64,000 nucleotides of DNA from JBFWUW01 sp050247075 (GTDB taxonomy: Bacteria > Planctomycetota > Planctomycetia > Pirellulales > JBFWUW01): NCBI GenBank assembly GCA_050247075.1, contig JBFWUW010000023.1:1-64000 (forward strand), written 5' to 3'. Shown piece after piece: positions 54,813-64,000 of this stretch (position 1 is its first letter; every line of letters begins with the position of its first letter). The notes under the pieces are model-generated. The model searched no databases. It was not told where the DNA came from and saw only the letters and a list, made by a program, of their open reading frames with translations. Position numbers and translations under genes: made by a program.

Positions 54813-55634
54813 TCATGCGGATTGGGGGGCAGGTGGAAGCGGACTGGATGGTGGCGGCGAAGAACCATTTCCTTTGCCAAACGGAGAGGGGGGCTGCCAG
54901 ATAAGCGACGCCACCCAAGCGATAAAGAATGCGCCTGCATGGACCAGCAAAGCCGCCACCACGGCGATCATTGCCAGGGATAGGCCAATAGCCCAATGCC
55001 GCCCCGCCACGGCATTTCCCACCACCAGGCACAACAGGCTGCTGACCGCCATCCAAATCATCAGCCGCCGCAAGGTGAATTGTGGAATCCAGCGGAGGTC
55101 GTCCGCATGGGGCGCGGCCTCGGTTGAAGCAAAATGTTCCGCAACCGCTGGCCCGCGCAGCCGAAAGAGTACTAGCAACGGATAGACTGCCATCAACATC
55201 ACCGCGGCAATACCCGAGGCGATCACCAGAGCCGTAGCCGCTTCGCTCGCCATGCGCCAGGGACCGATCGCCAGCCATTGCCAGTAGGCACTGTACAGCA
55301 ACGTGAAATGCAGAAACCCATAGGCCGCGGCCACCGCCAATCCGTAAGCCGCATGGCCGCGGGTTACCGCCAGGCTCCAAGCCCGCGCCCGCAGCAACCC
55401 CACGCCTGAAAGCGTCTGTGCGATCGAAGCCAAAAGCAGCCATAACACTCCGCCAATCACGACCGTCCAGTAGCGGGCCTCGTCGGCGGTTCCCAGCCAA
55501 TGCCAATTGCCTTGCAGACCCACGACAACACCGGACACGGTCGCAACAAGCGCAAGGATCAGCCCCGCCACGCCCAACAGCGCGTTCAAAGACCCCACGA
55601 TCCGCACGACCGGCGGCGGCAACAGCATGGGCAT
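54813..55634 (-). CDS. Multi-pass membrane protein of unknown function
   Basis: This 273-residue protein has about six hydrophobic segments separated by short loops, starting with MPMLLPPPVVRIVGSLNALLGVAGLILALVATVSG. The C terminus is Pro/Ser/Gly-rich and probably disordered. ATG 55634 is the chosen start (an alternative ATG is at 55628). It is immediately upstream of the larger membrane protein gene (10-base gap), so the two form an operon. No family was recognised. Confidence 0.75.
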   Translation of the reverse strand: MPMLLPPPVVRIVGSLNALLGVAGLILALVATVSGVVVGLQGNWHWLGTADEARYWTVVIGGVLWLLLASIAQTLSGVGLLRARAWSLAVTRGHAAYGLAVAAAYGFLHFTLLYSAYWQWLAIGPWRMASEAATALVIASGIAAVMLMAVYPLLVLFRLRGPAVAEHFASTEAAPHADDLRWIPQFTLRRLMIWMAVSSLLCLVVGNAVAGRHWAIGLSLAMIAVVAALLVHAGAFFIAWVASLIWQPPSPFGKGNGSSPPPSSPLPPAPQSA

Positions 55635-56175
55635 CAACTCCGCGAATAAAGGCCACAACCCGCGCCGCTTATTCTGGCAGATACGTGCCGCCGATGCCAG
55701 CACGCAGCCGCACGGCTCCTGCTGAGCTGGCTCGAGGCGCGCGAGACATTTCATCCAGTGTGCGGGTGTACGGCATGGGGCATCGAGATCACTGCAAACG
55801 ACAAAGCAGGAGCCAAGTCGCTACGTTGCAATGCCAGTCATGCCGACATTGCCGCCATCGCAGCCATTGCCATGTGCCAATCAGGCGGCGAGTTGCCTGT
55901 TCTGAATTGGCGAGAAATACCGCGTCGTGCGATCTTGCCGGTCAAACGGTCGGCGAAAAACGCTTGTGCCGGCGGTGACGGCGGACTTTAGGTGCGCTGC
56001 GGCGGATTTTCATGGTCCCGCCGGAGTCCAACGCTGGATTGCGACGATACAGAATATAGCCGCCCGCCCCATGCCCGCATGGAGGCCTGGCGGAACAAAC
56101 CGTTCATCGCTTTGCCCGCAACGAAGAAGCAAGCCTCGTCAGGCGGGCCGCGCGCATTCCAGGGAAAGGGAACCA
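55635..56175. other. Gap between divergent genes
   Basis: These 541 bases contain only unlikely short frames, and no RNA gene or repeat was recognised. They should hold the promoters for the divergent membrane-protein operon and the secreted-protein gene. The ribosome site AGGGAAAGGGAACC just before 56176 is strong. Confidence 0.4.
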
Positions 56176-56724
56176 ATGCGACTCTTCAAACTGTCATTGC
56201 TGTCAATGCTGCTGGTGTTGGGAGTGGCTGGTTCCAGCCAGGCCGGCTGGTGGGAAAAAGTCTGGAATCGCACCAAGACTGACTTTCATCGCAACAACCA
56301 GTGGCCCAATACGTTTGTCTATGCCGACCGCGAAGCTGCCAACGCGCCGTTTGCCATCATGACGCAAAAAGGGTGGCGGGCACAAAACACGCTGGGCAGC
56401 TATTACTTTGAAGTCGGTACCTCCGACCTGAACGAAGCGGGCCGGTTGCGCGTCGATTGGATCATGACCCAGGCACCGCCGCAGTTTCGGATGGTGTTTG
56501 TGGAACGTGCCCAGACCAAGGACTTGACTGAGGCCCGCATGGCCGCCATCCGCAACTACAGCGCTACCTCGCCCGACGGTGGTGAACTAGCCGTCCACGA
56601 AACGGGCATCCCCTCGCGGAGTTGGCCCGCCGAGGACATCTACCGCACCTATACACAGTTCCAAGATTCGCGGCCCGCGCCCGTTCTGCCAGCTTCAACG
56701 GGCGACACTGGCGGCGGCCAATAG
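56176..56724 (+). CDS. Small secreted protein of unknown function
   Basis: This 182-residue protein has a clear signal peptide (about 1-22, LLSMLLVLGVAGSSQA) and a mature domain with YYFEVGTSDLNEAGRLRVDWIMTQAPPQFRMVFVER, which weakly resembles an OmpA-like peptidoglycan-binding pattern. The tail is Pro/Gly-rich. ATG 56176 follows a strong purine-rich site. Function unknown; the OmpA resemblance is tentative. Confidence 0.75.
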   Translation: MRLFKLSLLSMLLVLGVAGSSQAGWWEKVWNRTKTDFHRNNQWPNTFVYADREAANAPFAIMTQKGWRAQNTLGSYYFEVGTSDLNEAGRLRVDWIMTQAPPQFRMVFVERAQTKDLTEARMAAIRNYSATSPDGGELAVHETGIPSRSWPAEDIYRTYTQFQDSRPAPVLPASTGDTGGGQ

Positions 56725-56862
56725 CCATCAATGGCCGCCGGCACATAAAGTGTTGCGCGGCCATTTTGAAAGAGAGCGGCCTGGCCGCTTGCCAAAACGA
56801 AACGGCCGCGTCCGAGCAGAAATGCCGGCGCGGCCGATCGTGTCTGGCAAGAAAGCAAATGG

Positions 56863-57078
56863 CTAGTTGGGCGTGACCGAGGCGGCCCGAGGCCCCTTGC
56901 CCCCTTTGCTTTTGCCGGCATCTTCCTCCAGCGTGTAATCGACTGATTGGCCTTCTTGCAGGTCGTCGAACCCGCGATCGGCCACCACCGAGTGGTGGAA
57001 AAACACATCCCCGCGTTCTCCCGCGATAAATCCGAATCCTTTCTCGGCAACCAGTTTCTTGATTGTACCCGTCGGCAT
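56863..57078 (-). CDS. Cold-shock-domain protein (CspA-like)
   Basis: This 71-residue protein has RNP1-like KGFGFIAG and RNP2-like DVFFHHSVV, typical of cold-shock RNA chaperones, followed by a short Lys/Gly-rich tail. It binds single-stranded RNA or DNA and can act as an antiterminator. The start is ATG 57078 (MPTGTIKKL). The 526-base gap upstream may hold a long leader, a feature of many csp genes. Confidence 0.93.
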   Translation of the reverse strand: MPTGTIKKLVAEKGFGFIAGERGDVFFHHSVVADRGFDDLQEGQSVDYTLEEDAGKSKGGKGPRAASVTPN

Positions 57079-57604
57079 GTCCCCACACCTCCCATACAAA
57101 ACCAGAGATCGCACAACACCGCGCGACGCCTGACGGCCCACGTTGGGTAGCAGAACGATTCGGGCGGAACGGGCCCAGGATGAGAGGAGCGGACGCTTGA
57201 TGCACCGTGAAGTGAGGAAGCCCGATGCAGGTCTCGGCCCGTTCGCACGCCACATGGCAGGGGAGCATGCAACACAACAGCGTCAACGTACAACTTCTTC
57301 CGCCCTCATCCTGGGGCAACAAGACAAAATGCTACCGCGCTGAACGGCCGGATCAATAGAGAATGCCAAAAAAGAGGGGGAAGGAGGCAATGCCGAGTGG
57401 GGAGTGCAGAATGTCGAGTGAGGGGATGCTTGCCAGTGCTCAAACGGTGGGTGCGTAGATCCCTGGCGAAGCAAATGGCCCGCCGAAGTCGGCACTCCAA
57501 CCGTCCTGGATGGAATGCCGATTGCAGCCAGCACGGCGGGAGCCGCGCGGCTACGCTGGAAACCAAGCACTCTCCCTTTTACCCTTCATCCTTTCGCCTT
57601 TCTC
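57079..57604. other. Gap between the cold-shock and metalloprotease genes
   Basis: These 526 bases contain no supported gene. The part nearest the cold-shock gene may be its untranslated leader. A low-complexity G/A-rich stretch (about 57372-57425) is present. No terminator with a T-tract was recognised. Confidence 0.4.
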
Positions 57605-60304
57605 CTACGGTGCAGACAGCGTCAGGTTTGCATCCAGAACCTTGTGGATGCGGCTGCCGCTTTCCGCCAGGTGGGCCCGGGTGTAAGAGTCCAGCTTGGC
57701 TGGGCCTTTCAACACTTCGTTGATCCGGTTTTCCAGAGCGGTCAATTCGGCAAAGGCGATCGTCTGGCAATCGTCCGGCGCTCCGCTGCCGGTCATGGCC
57801 ATTTGCGATAGGCGTTGCAGATAGTTGCGCTGCAGATTGCGCCGCAAGCTGCTAATGGCCGGCTTGCGGTTGGTAAACTGCACATCGGGGTTAATTGCCT
57901 CCACTTCCGCGAAGACCGACTTCGTCAGCCGCTCGAGCAATTCGGCGGTGGTGAAGGCGTCCTGGTCGGCTGGAATCTTCAACTCCGAGTCATGCAGCCG
58001 GGTGAGCGTAAGCGAGGATAAAATCTGCGACATCATTCGTTCTTGCCAGATGGCGATCACTTCGTGGATTTTGTAATCCAGCCGCGGCACGTCATTCATG
58101 CCCCAGTGGTTCCACCGCGATGCCGCCAAATGGTTATACAGTTCCGGCGGGAAATTGAACGGTTTGTCACTAAAGACGTATTCCTCCAGCAATGCCAGGG
58201 CTTCCCGTTGTTTCTCCGCGGGAACGACCACAAACGGCGGACGCGCACCGGGGTCTCCCTTGTGGTCGCGGTTGACGTACAAGCCGCCAATATTGCGGCT
58301 GGCCATGAACATCGACGTGCCGTAGTTGCTTAGCAGCACGCCGAAGGCCTGGCGGGCCTTTTGGTAGCCTTCGCCATCGGCCGTCACGCGATCGGCAAGG
58401 CCCGGCCACAGCTCGTTGATGACTTGCGCCCGCCATTTGGCGTAGGCCACGGTATCGTTGCCCAGGTCAAAACGGTACGAGAGCGGGTCGGAATCAGTTC
58501 CGCGGGTATCTTCGTCCGTAGCGTAAGCCAATTCCGGCTCGGCCGAGCGCGAGGCGATCTTGCCCAGCGCCTCTGTCTCGTCGCCGCCGATCGGCTTGTA
58601 ACCATACTCGATCGCCCAAATGTCATAAGGGCCGATGGTGGTGGAATAGAAATCTCCTTGCGGCTGCCCCTTGGGGGAGATGTTCACCGGGGCGTAATCC
58701 ATCACCGAGGAAGTCAGGCCGATATTCTTGGTAATCTCTGGGTTGTTGATATCCGCCAGCGACAAAGTCGTGCTGGCCTTAAAATTGTGCCGCAGGCCCA
58801 AGGTGTGCCCCACCTCGTGCATGGTGACTTCCTTCAGGCCCTGCATGATCATCTTCTCTTCTAACGGCTTGGCTGCGCCGATGTCTCCGGCCCGGATCTG
58901 CAAGGCCGCGGCACCTAAGGCGTACTGGTACGACATACCGTGGTTCAGCTCGCAACCGCAGTTGCAACGGTGGCCGTGGGCGTGGTGTTTCTTGGCTTCG
59001 GCATATTCCGTCAAGTCGAGCGGGCCGCCGGTGAGGCCGGCCACCCCTTGAAGATTGAAGTTTTCGTACTCGTGCTTCCAAAATTGGATGAAGTCCGAAT
59101 CGAAAATGATATCGGCGTCCAGAATCTGGCCCGTCGTGGGGTTCACGCGGCTGGGGCCCATTGCAAAACCGGCCCCCGAAGTGATCCAGCGGAACGTGTT
59201 GTAGCGAATGTCCTCGGGATCCCAGTCGGCATTGTCTTCTTGTTGAATGACCTGCACGGCATCGTAAAACCCAGCCTTTTCGAAGGCTTTATTCCACTCC
59301 AAAATGCCGTCACGGATCGGCTTGCGGTACTTGACCGGAATGGTCCGCTCCAGATAAAAGACGATCGGCTTCTCTGGCGGAGAGATCTCCGCAGCGGGGT
59401 CTTTCTTCTTTAGATCCCAGCGATTGATATAACGCACGAAGCGGTCTTCGTTGCCCTGCTTGGAGTAATCCTTGACTACGGTCAAAAAGTACCCAACGCG
59501 GTCATCGGCCATCCGAGGCTGATAACCGGTTTGTGGCAACAAGCTGATCGAGTAGTGCACGTTGACCGTTACACCGCGGCTGTCGGCCACGGTATCTAGC
59601 TCGGTGCTGCCGCTGGAGGCATACGTAGCGGCAACTTCCAGCTCTACATTGTCGGTGAAGCCTTTGACCTCGTGCCATACCGACTTGCTGGGCGAAAAAG
59701 CAAACCCGCCCAGCGTGCGGCTGATCTGCGGCAAGTCGCTCATGAAAACCGAAGTCAGATCGACCACGTATCCGCCCGCTGCGCTCATAGTCGCGATCGG
59801 CAGATTGAACAGCACGCTATCGGTATAGGCCAAGCCGACCGCTTTTTCCTCTGGGCTGCCCTTGGCGGCGGTAAACCGTACGTTCCGCCGCACGATGAAA
59901 ATTTCATCGTCTTCCTTGCGGAACTGCCACAACCAGTCGTCGCCAAAGTTCCAAGTCATGCCGCCTAGTAAAGATCCCTCGCCAATGCCGCGGGCGATCG
60001 AGATCAACACGATAAAATCGCGGTTCAATTGGCCAGGCGCAATTTCACCGTACAGCTTGCCGTCTTTGCGATACATTTTGATGAGGCCTTCGACCGTGTC
60101 GGCTTCTCCCAACAGGTCGGCGAATGCCGGATACTTGGGCTTGGCCGCGGCAGCGGCAGCACCCGCGGCAGGAGCCGCTGCACCCGTCGTGGCCGCAACC
60201 GTGGGGTTGGGTTGGGCCGCCTCGTCAGCAGCCACGACGAACGAATTCGCCAACAAGCCCGCCATCAGTCCGCAAAACAGGGACGTGCGCAAGTTCGGCA
60301 TCAT
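57605..60304 (-). CDS. Exported zinc metalloprotease (DUF5117/DUF4953 type)
   Basis: This 899-residue protein has a signal peptide (about 1-25), an Ala-rich linker, and a long N-terminal region typical of DUF5117/5118. The metzincin-like zinc site HEVGHTLGLRHNF (about residue 498) fits HEXXHXXGXXH. A following DUF4953-type region has SSVMDYAPVN, the Met-turn-like element. It should act in the periplasm as a protease. ATG 60304 gives a typical length. Substrates are unknown. Confidence 0.9.
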   Translation of the reverse strand: MMPNLRTSLFCGLMAGLLANSFVVAADEAAQPNPTVAATTGAAAPAAGAAAAAAKPKYPAFADLLGEADTVEGLIKMYRKDGKLYGEIAPGQLNRDFIVLISIARGIGEGSLLGGMTWNFGDDWLWQFRKEDDEIFIVRRNVRFTAAKGSPEEKAVGLAYTDSVLFNLPIATMSAAGGYVVDLTSVFMSDLPQISRTLGGFAFSPSKSVWHEVKGFTDNVELEVAATYASSGSTELDTVADSRGVTVNVHYSISLLPQTGYQPRMADDRVGYFLTVVKDYSKQGNEDRFVRYINRWDLKKKDPAAEISPPEKPIVFYLERTIPVKYRKPIRDGILEWNKAFEKAGFYDAVQVIQQEDNADWDPEDIRYNTFRWITSGAGFAMGPSRVNPTTGQILDADIIFDSDFIQFWKHEYENFNLQGVAGLTGGPLDLTEYAEAKKHHAHGHRCNCGCELNHGMSYQYALGAAALQIRAGDIGAAKPLEEKMIMQGLKEVTMHEVGHTLGLRHNFKASTTLSLADINNPEITKNIGLTSSVMDYAPVNISPKGQPQGDFYSTTIGPYDIWAIEYGYKPIGGDETEALGKIASRSAEPELAYATDEDTRGTDSDPLSYRFDLGNDTVAYAKWRAQVINELWPGLADRVTADGEGYQKARQAFGVLLSNYGTSMFMASRNIGGLYVNRDHKGDPGARPPFVVVPAEKQREALALLEEYVFSDKPFNFPPELYNHLAASRWNHWGMNDVPRLDYKIHEVIAIWQERMMSQILSSLTLTRLHDSELKIPADQDAFTTAELLERLTKSVFAEVEAINPDVQFTNRKPAISSLRRNLQRNYLQRLSQMAMTGSGAPDDCQTIAFAELTALENRINEVLKGPAKLDSYTRAHLAESGSRIHKVLDANLTLSAP

Positions 60305-60602
60305 ACAATTCTCACAGTGTTAGGATGTTTCCCAGCGGCATCCCGAAGGAACCAGAAGCGACCGCCAGGGCTAGGGAATTTCATTACCACTTGTAAATAT
60401 AGCCCAGCTAGCCTGCCTTGCGAAATAGTCCACCTCTACGGAATTGGCGAAATTCGCCCCGGAGCACCCGGTTCGCCAAGTATCGAAAAAAGCGGGCAGA
60501 GGACCACCGATTGGCCACAACGGCAGTGGTTGGCCGTTACGCTTAGGCAAAATGCTACCGGTTGCAGTGCTTTCTACGCTCGTAACGGTTATTAGGTTCA
60601 AT

Positions 60603-61607
60603 ATGGACATTGCCGAGATTCCCCCCGTGCTGGCTGAGTACCCGGCAGACTGCCAGCCGACGCAAGTCGAACCGCTGGAATCGGCGGGCGGATTCAGCGG
60701 TGCGCGGCTGTGGCGGCTGCAAACCGGCCGTGGACCGCTTTGCCTGCGCCGTTGGCCTCGCGAGCATCCCACGCGTGAGCGATTGGAATTCATGCAGGCC
60801 GTTTTGTGGCACGTCTGGCAAGAAGGCTTTCGGCTGGTGCCCGTTCCGGTGGAAACCAATCGTCATCGGGGATACGTACTTCATGCCGGCCACTTCTGGG
60901 AACTGACTCCTTGGATGCCCGGCGCGGCCGATTATCTTGCTCAACCTGATCCCCGGAAACTCAAGGCCGCTCTGATGGCGTTGGCCCAGTTCCATCGAGC
61001 CAGTGCCAGTTTTCCGCTGCCCGACCCCGGGCCGCGCGTATCCCCTGGCATCCAAGAACGCCGGCAATTGGCTGACGAACTCACAAATGGCGGCTTGGAC
61101 CAAATAGCGGCGGCGGTCGCGGGCAGGCCGGTCGTGGAACTGGAGAATGCCGCCTGCCACTGGCTGGCCCTGGCGAGCCGGTCGCTGGAGTTAATCCGAC
61201 CCTCGCTGGCCGCCGCGGAACGTGTGCGGGTACTCACCCAGCCTTGCCTGAGGGATATCTGGAGCGACCATGTGTTGTTCATCGGCGAACGGGTGACGGG
61301 GCTGATCGACTTTGGGGCCATGCGGGCGGAGACCGTCGCCGCCGACATCGCGAGACTGCTGGGAAGTCTCGCCCGCGACGATTTGGCTGACTGGCGGTTG
61401 GGCTTGGCCGCTTACGAAGCCGTTCGCCCCCTATCTGACAACGAGCGCCAACTAATTGCGGCTTTTGACCGCGGCAATGTCGTGCTAGCCGCCGCGAATT
61501 GGCTGCGCTGGATCTACCTGGAGCACCGCTGTTTCCCAGACTTGTTGGCGATTCGCCGGAGAATCGAGGATAGTGTACGGAGGATGGCGGCACTGAAAGT
61601 GAATTGA
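60603..61607 (+). CDS. APH-fold phosphotransferase-like protein with a divergent catalytic loop
   Basis: This 334-residue protein has the aminoglycoside-phosphotransferase/homoserine-kinase-like fold: an N lobe (GGFSGARLWRLQT), HTFWELTPWMPG-like hinge region, a catalytic-loop segment CLRDIWSDHVLF, and the Mg site LIDFGAM. The usual HXDXXXXN loop is altered: the Asp is kept but His and Asn are replaced by Leu and His. It may be a kinase for a small metabolite, or catalytically weak. ATG 60603 (MDIAEIPPV) was chosen over upstream in-frame codons that give low-complexity sequence. Confidence 0.8.
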   Translation: MDIAEIPPVLAEYPADCQPTQVEPLESAGGFSGARLWRLQTGRGPLCLRRWPREHPTRERLEFMQAVLWHVWQEGFRLVPVPVETNRHRGYVLHAGHFWELTPWMPGAADYLAQPDPRKLKAALMALAQFHRASASFPLPDPGPRVSPGIQERRQLADELTNGGLDQIAAAVAGRPVVELENAACHWLALASRSLELIRPSLAAAERVRVLTQPCLRDIWSDHVLFIGERVTGLIDFGAMRAETVAADIARLLGSLARDDLADWRLGLAAYEAVRPLSDNERQLIAAFDRGNVVLAAANWLRWIYLEHRCFPDLLAIRRRIEDSVRRMAALKVN

Positions 61608-61764
61608 GCCGTGGAGAAGTATGACACGAAACTAACAGGGAAAGCGGGAGTCATGCGGTTTCGTTGCTCATGCAGCCATCCGTCAACTTGACATTGCAAC
61701 CGGGCAAATCTACCGTCAGTTACGAACCCTGAACGTGCCTCACCATTGGTCCCCGCAGGCAGTC

Positions 61765-62031
61765 ATGTCCATCTTCGTTCTACTATTGGGATTGGGTGCT
61801 GTCGTCGGCACGATGGCAGTCATTGTGATCGTTACGATTGCCCTCTGGCCGCGGCAGGGAAAGCTGGGAATTAATCTCGCGCATGTCCATTGTCCGCGCT
61901 GCGCCGAACCCATGCCACCGGTTCGAATTCCCAAGACCGCCAGCCAAATGCTATGGGGCGGGTGGACCTGCCCGCAATGCGGCTGCAAGATGAACAAATA
62001 CGGGACCGAACTGCCTTCCGGCTCCGGATAA
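61765..62031 (+). CDS. Small zinc-ribbon membrane protein
   Basis: This 88-residue protein has an N-terminal membrane helix (about 4-28, LLLGLGAVVGTMAVIVIVTIAL) and a cytoplasmic zinc ribbon (CPRC and CPQC, with WGGWTCPQCGCKMNKYG). The start ATG 61765 was chosen; GTG 61735 would add 10 residues. No function is known. The next gene begins 60 bases on in the same direction. Confidence 0.75.
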   Translation: MSIFVLLLGLGAVVGTMAVIVIVTIALWPRQGKLGINLAHVHCPRCAEPMPPVRIPKTASQMLWGGWTCPQCGCKMNKYGTELPSGSG

Positions 62032-62091
62032 TGTAGCGGCCTTGGGCCCATGAATCGAATAGCCCGGTACTCCCCAGGAGATGTCTGGACG

Positions 62092-63885
62092 ATGCAATTC
62101 CTTGCCCGTTGGCTTATCGGATTCGGCAGGCCCGAACGGCTAGTTGCTTTCTGTTGCATCGCCCTGTTGCTTGGCCCGACAGCGAATTGGGCCGCCGAGC
62201 CAACGGAGGTTGAAGCCCGTCCGCCCACGCTGTTGGGCATTGAACGGCTGACGCTAACGGGACGCGTTCAACCGCATGGTATGCCCACAACGTGGCACTT
62301 TGAGTACGGGCCGACTAAACAGTATGGCCAGCAAACGGCGAGCGAGCCGCTCCCTCCCCGCTTGGCCGCGTACTACCACGAGACGTGGGACCAAGGTTGG
62401 AACGGCTGGCGAACTTGGGATCCACGTCAGCGGCATTTTGCGGAGGGCGGGGCCTCGGCGGGATACATTCGCTACCAGGCCATCGACCGCGACGACCATA
62501 ACCACGACGACGGCATCGGTACGGTCCACCTGGCCAAGTACATGTATCCCGGCCCAGTCACGCCCATCCCCAGTGCCTTCTTGGCGGCGGGTGATCCCGA
62601 CTTCCGTGATGCCCGCGTGAAGGTTGCCGTGCGTGGTGTCGATTGGCAGCCGCACGGGACGGAACTGATGTGGTGGTCGCAAAGCCAAAGCAATATCGAG
62701 ATCAATCCCGACGATGGCACGCTGCACCCCAATTATCTGCATGCCAATTGGTGCTTCACCGGTGCAAATCTGACCGGCTTGCTGCGGTCGGGCGAGTGGG
62801 AGCAGGCCGATTACCGCCTCACCAACGATCCCCATGCCTGGAGCTACTGCGGCAACAATCCTCGGCGGCAGGACTACCAATACTGGCCACTCAACAACAT
62901 GCAGCGTCATTTGAACTTGGACTTCTTCCACATGGTGGTGTTTGTCGATCCAAACGACCGGCCGAAGGGCGCGATCGACTTCGACGAGTTCGAAGTGGCC
63001 TATCGCAACTACTCACTTGTCGTTCCCTTTAACGGCGGCAAATTGCTGGCCGCTCCCCCTGATTCACCGGACGATGCCGTCGTGCTTACCGACGGTTGGC
63101 GAAACGGACCAGGCCGCATGTGGAGCAGCGGCCAGAACCCCAGTGCTCCTCAAGACTTCGTTTATGAGTTTGCCCAGCCGGTGATGGTCAACAGCGTGCA
63201 GCTTCACCAGCATACCGCGTGGCCCAGCCGCGAAGTGGAAGTCCTGGTCTCCACCGATGGCAAAGACTGGCGGCCGCTGGTGAGCGGTGTGCTGCCCGAA
63301 AAACATGCCGAGGGGCCTAACTATGCCTTTCTGCTGCAGCGAAAACTCAATGCCGCCGCCCGACAGGTCAAGGTCCGAATCTTGTCAGGATACCGCCCGG
63401 AGCATTGGGGGCTGGGAGAGATCGAAATCTTCGGCAGCGGAGCCGAAATGCAAACCGACGACGACTGGTATCACGTCAATTGCGATAGCGTTCCCTTGCA
63501 GCCGGGCGAGACCTATCACTTCCGGCTAGTGACGGAAAGCGCTGCCGGCCGTGCGACCGGCCCGGACCAGACATTTACCATGCCGTCCGATGCCCGTCCC
63601 CATGTCATCATCGGGCAAACCAGCCGAATCGGCCAAGATACCGCCAAGGTGGAAGGCCGCATCAATCCCCTCGGCCACCAGACGATGTTTCACTTTGAAT
63701 ACGGAACAGATGAGAGTTGCAGCCAAAAGACCGAACAGCGTTACGGTGGCCGGCAGCTTACTCCCCGCTCAGCCTTTGACACGCTGACCGGCCTGAAGCC
63801 CGACACCCTGTACTACGTTCGTCTGGCCGCCAGCAATGAAGTTGGCACGGCCACCAGCGATGTCGCGACGTTTCGCACAAAATAA
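62092..63885 (+). CDS. Secreted protein with discoidin (F5/8C)-like domain and terminal beta-sandwich repeats
   Basis: This 597-residue protein has a signal peptide (about 1-34), an N-terminal module with the signature TWHFEYGPTKQYGQQT, a central jelly-roll-like region, an F5/8 type C/discoidin-like region (about 330-460: VYEFAQPVMVNSVQLHQHTAW..., EVLVSTDGKDWRPLVSG, EHWGLGEIEIFGSG), and a C-terminal fibronectin-III-like module with FHFEYGTDESCSQKT. The N- and C-terminal modules share the HFEYG core, suggesting duplication. It probably binds sugars or surfaces outside the cell. ATG 62092 has AGGAG 11 bases upstream; ATG 62050 is in frame but lacks a ribosome site. Confidence 0.75.
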   Translation: MQFLARWLIGFGRPERLVAFCCIALLLGPTANWAAEPTEVEARPPTLLGIERLTLTGRVQPHGMPTTWHFEYGPTKQYGQQTASEPLPPRLAAYYHETWDQGWNGWRTWDPRQRHFAEGGASAGYIRYQAIDRDDHNHDDGIGTVHLAKYMYPGPVTPIPSAFLAAGDPDFRDARVKVAVRGVDWQPHGTELMWWSQSQSNIEINPDDGTLHPNYLHANWCFTGANLTGLLRSGEWEQADYRLTNDPHAWSYCGNNPRRQDYQYWPLNNMQRHLNLDFFHMVVFVDPNDRPKGAIDFDEFEVAYRNYSLVVPFNGGKLLAAPPDSPDDAVVLTDGWRNGPGRMWSSGQNPSAPQDFVYEFAQPVMVNSVQLHQHTAWPSREVEVLVSTDGKDWRPLVSGVLPEKHAEGPNYAFLLQRKLNAAARQVKVRILSGYRPEHWGLGEIEIFGSGAEMQTDDDWYHVNCDSVPLQPGETYHFRLVTESAAGRATGPDQTFTMPSDARPHVIIGQTSRIGQDTAKVEGRINPLGHQTMFHFEYGTDESCSQKTEQRYGGRQLTPRSAFDTLTGLKPDTLYYVRLAASNEVGTATSDVATFRTK

Positions 63886-63910
63886 CGAGTCCGCCTCCCG
63901 CGACCCGAAG

Positions 63911-64000
63911 TCACTGGCCCGTCAAATAAAGGCCGGCATAGACCGTGCCCGATACCACGGCACGTTTTGATTGTTCGGCCAGCCAGGTTCGCACTTCGGC
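63911..64000 (-). CDS. 3' end of a gene truncated by the window edge
   Basis: A reading frame open from the edge to a TGA at 63911-63913 encodes AEVRTWLAEQSKRAVVSGTV and then YAGLYLTGQ. It ends 25 bases past the previous stop in the convergent orientation, which is consistent with a gene end. Only 29 residues are visible, so no family can be assigned. Confidence 0.45.
   Translation of the reverse strand, partial: AEVRTWLAEQSKRAVVSGTVYAGLYLTGQ

Overview
The window is a gene-dense, GC-rich bacterial chromosome segment that looks like a planctomycete (Pirellulales-like). Supporting this are a sulfatase, a DUF1501 protein, a PA14/multi-heme cytochrome/beta-propeller giant, a thioredoxin fused to YHS-type modules, an ECF sigma factor next to a Ser/Thr kinase, HEAT and leucine-rich-repeat proteins, many small secreted or zinc-ribbon proteins of unknown role, and numerous dispersed palindromic repeats. 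No rRNA, tRNA, CRISPR array, phage or transposase gene was recognised. Assignment to the phylum is inference from gene content only.

Layout. 1-9.1 kb: SMP-30-type lactonase, zinc-ribbon protein, universal stress protein plus a Ca2+-type P-ATPase (probable operon), then a 1459-residue five-heme cytochrome fused to a sorbosone-dehydrogenase-like propeller. 9.2-12.7 kb: rho, an 870-base gap, and a secreted thioredoxin/YHS protein. 12.7-22.2 kb: central metabolism (2-oxoglutarate dehydrogenase E1 and E2, purM, glgX) and a DUF1501 protein. 22.2-31.5 kb: HEAT protein, unknown protein, rpsU, HAD phosphatase, sulfatase, FemAB/GNAT-like acyltransferase with a small partner, CPBP protease, alpha/beta hydrolase. 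31.5-36.7 kb (minus strand): ECF sigma factor, Ser/Thr kinase with an STN-like tail, and a zinc-ribbon/Sel1 protein, tightly coupled.

37.0-43.1 kb (plus strand) is the most notable block: TVP38/TMEM64 membrane protein, MerA-like flavoprotein disulfide reductase, an ArsM-like methyltransferase with a Cys-rich tail, an ArsS-like radical SAM protein, and one polypeptide that joins the two glycosyltransferase types usually linked to arsenosugar biosynthesis. Together they read as an arsenic methylation/arsenosugar operon. Immediately after it a sigma-54-type promoter precedes a 90-codon reading frame of unknown function.

43.7-64.0 kb: membrane-anchored tyrosine-phosphatase-like protein, ComEC, leucine-rich-repeat protein, a 1.4-kb gap with a strong sigma-70-like promoter and a duplicated two-hairpin array, rhamnulokinase, a 140-bp MITE-like element, two membrane proteins of unknown role, a secreted protein, a cold-shock protein, a large zinc metalloprotease, an APH-fold protein with a divergent catalytic loop, a zinc-ribbon membrane protein, a secreted F5/8C-like protein, and the 3' end of a truncated gene at the right edge.
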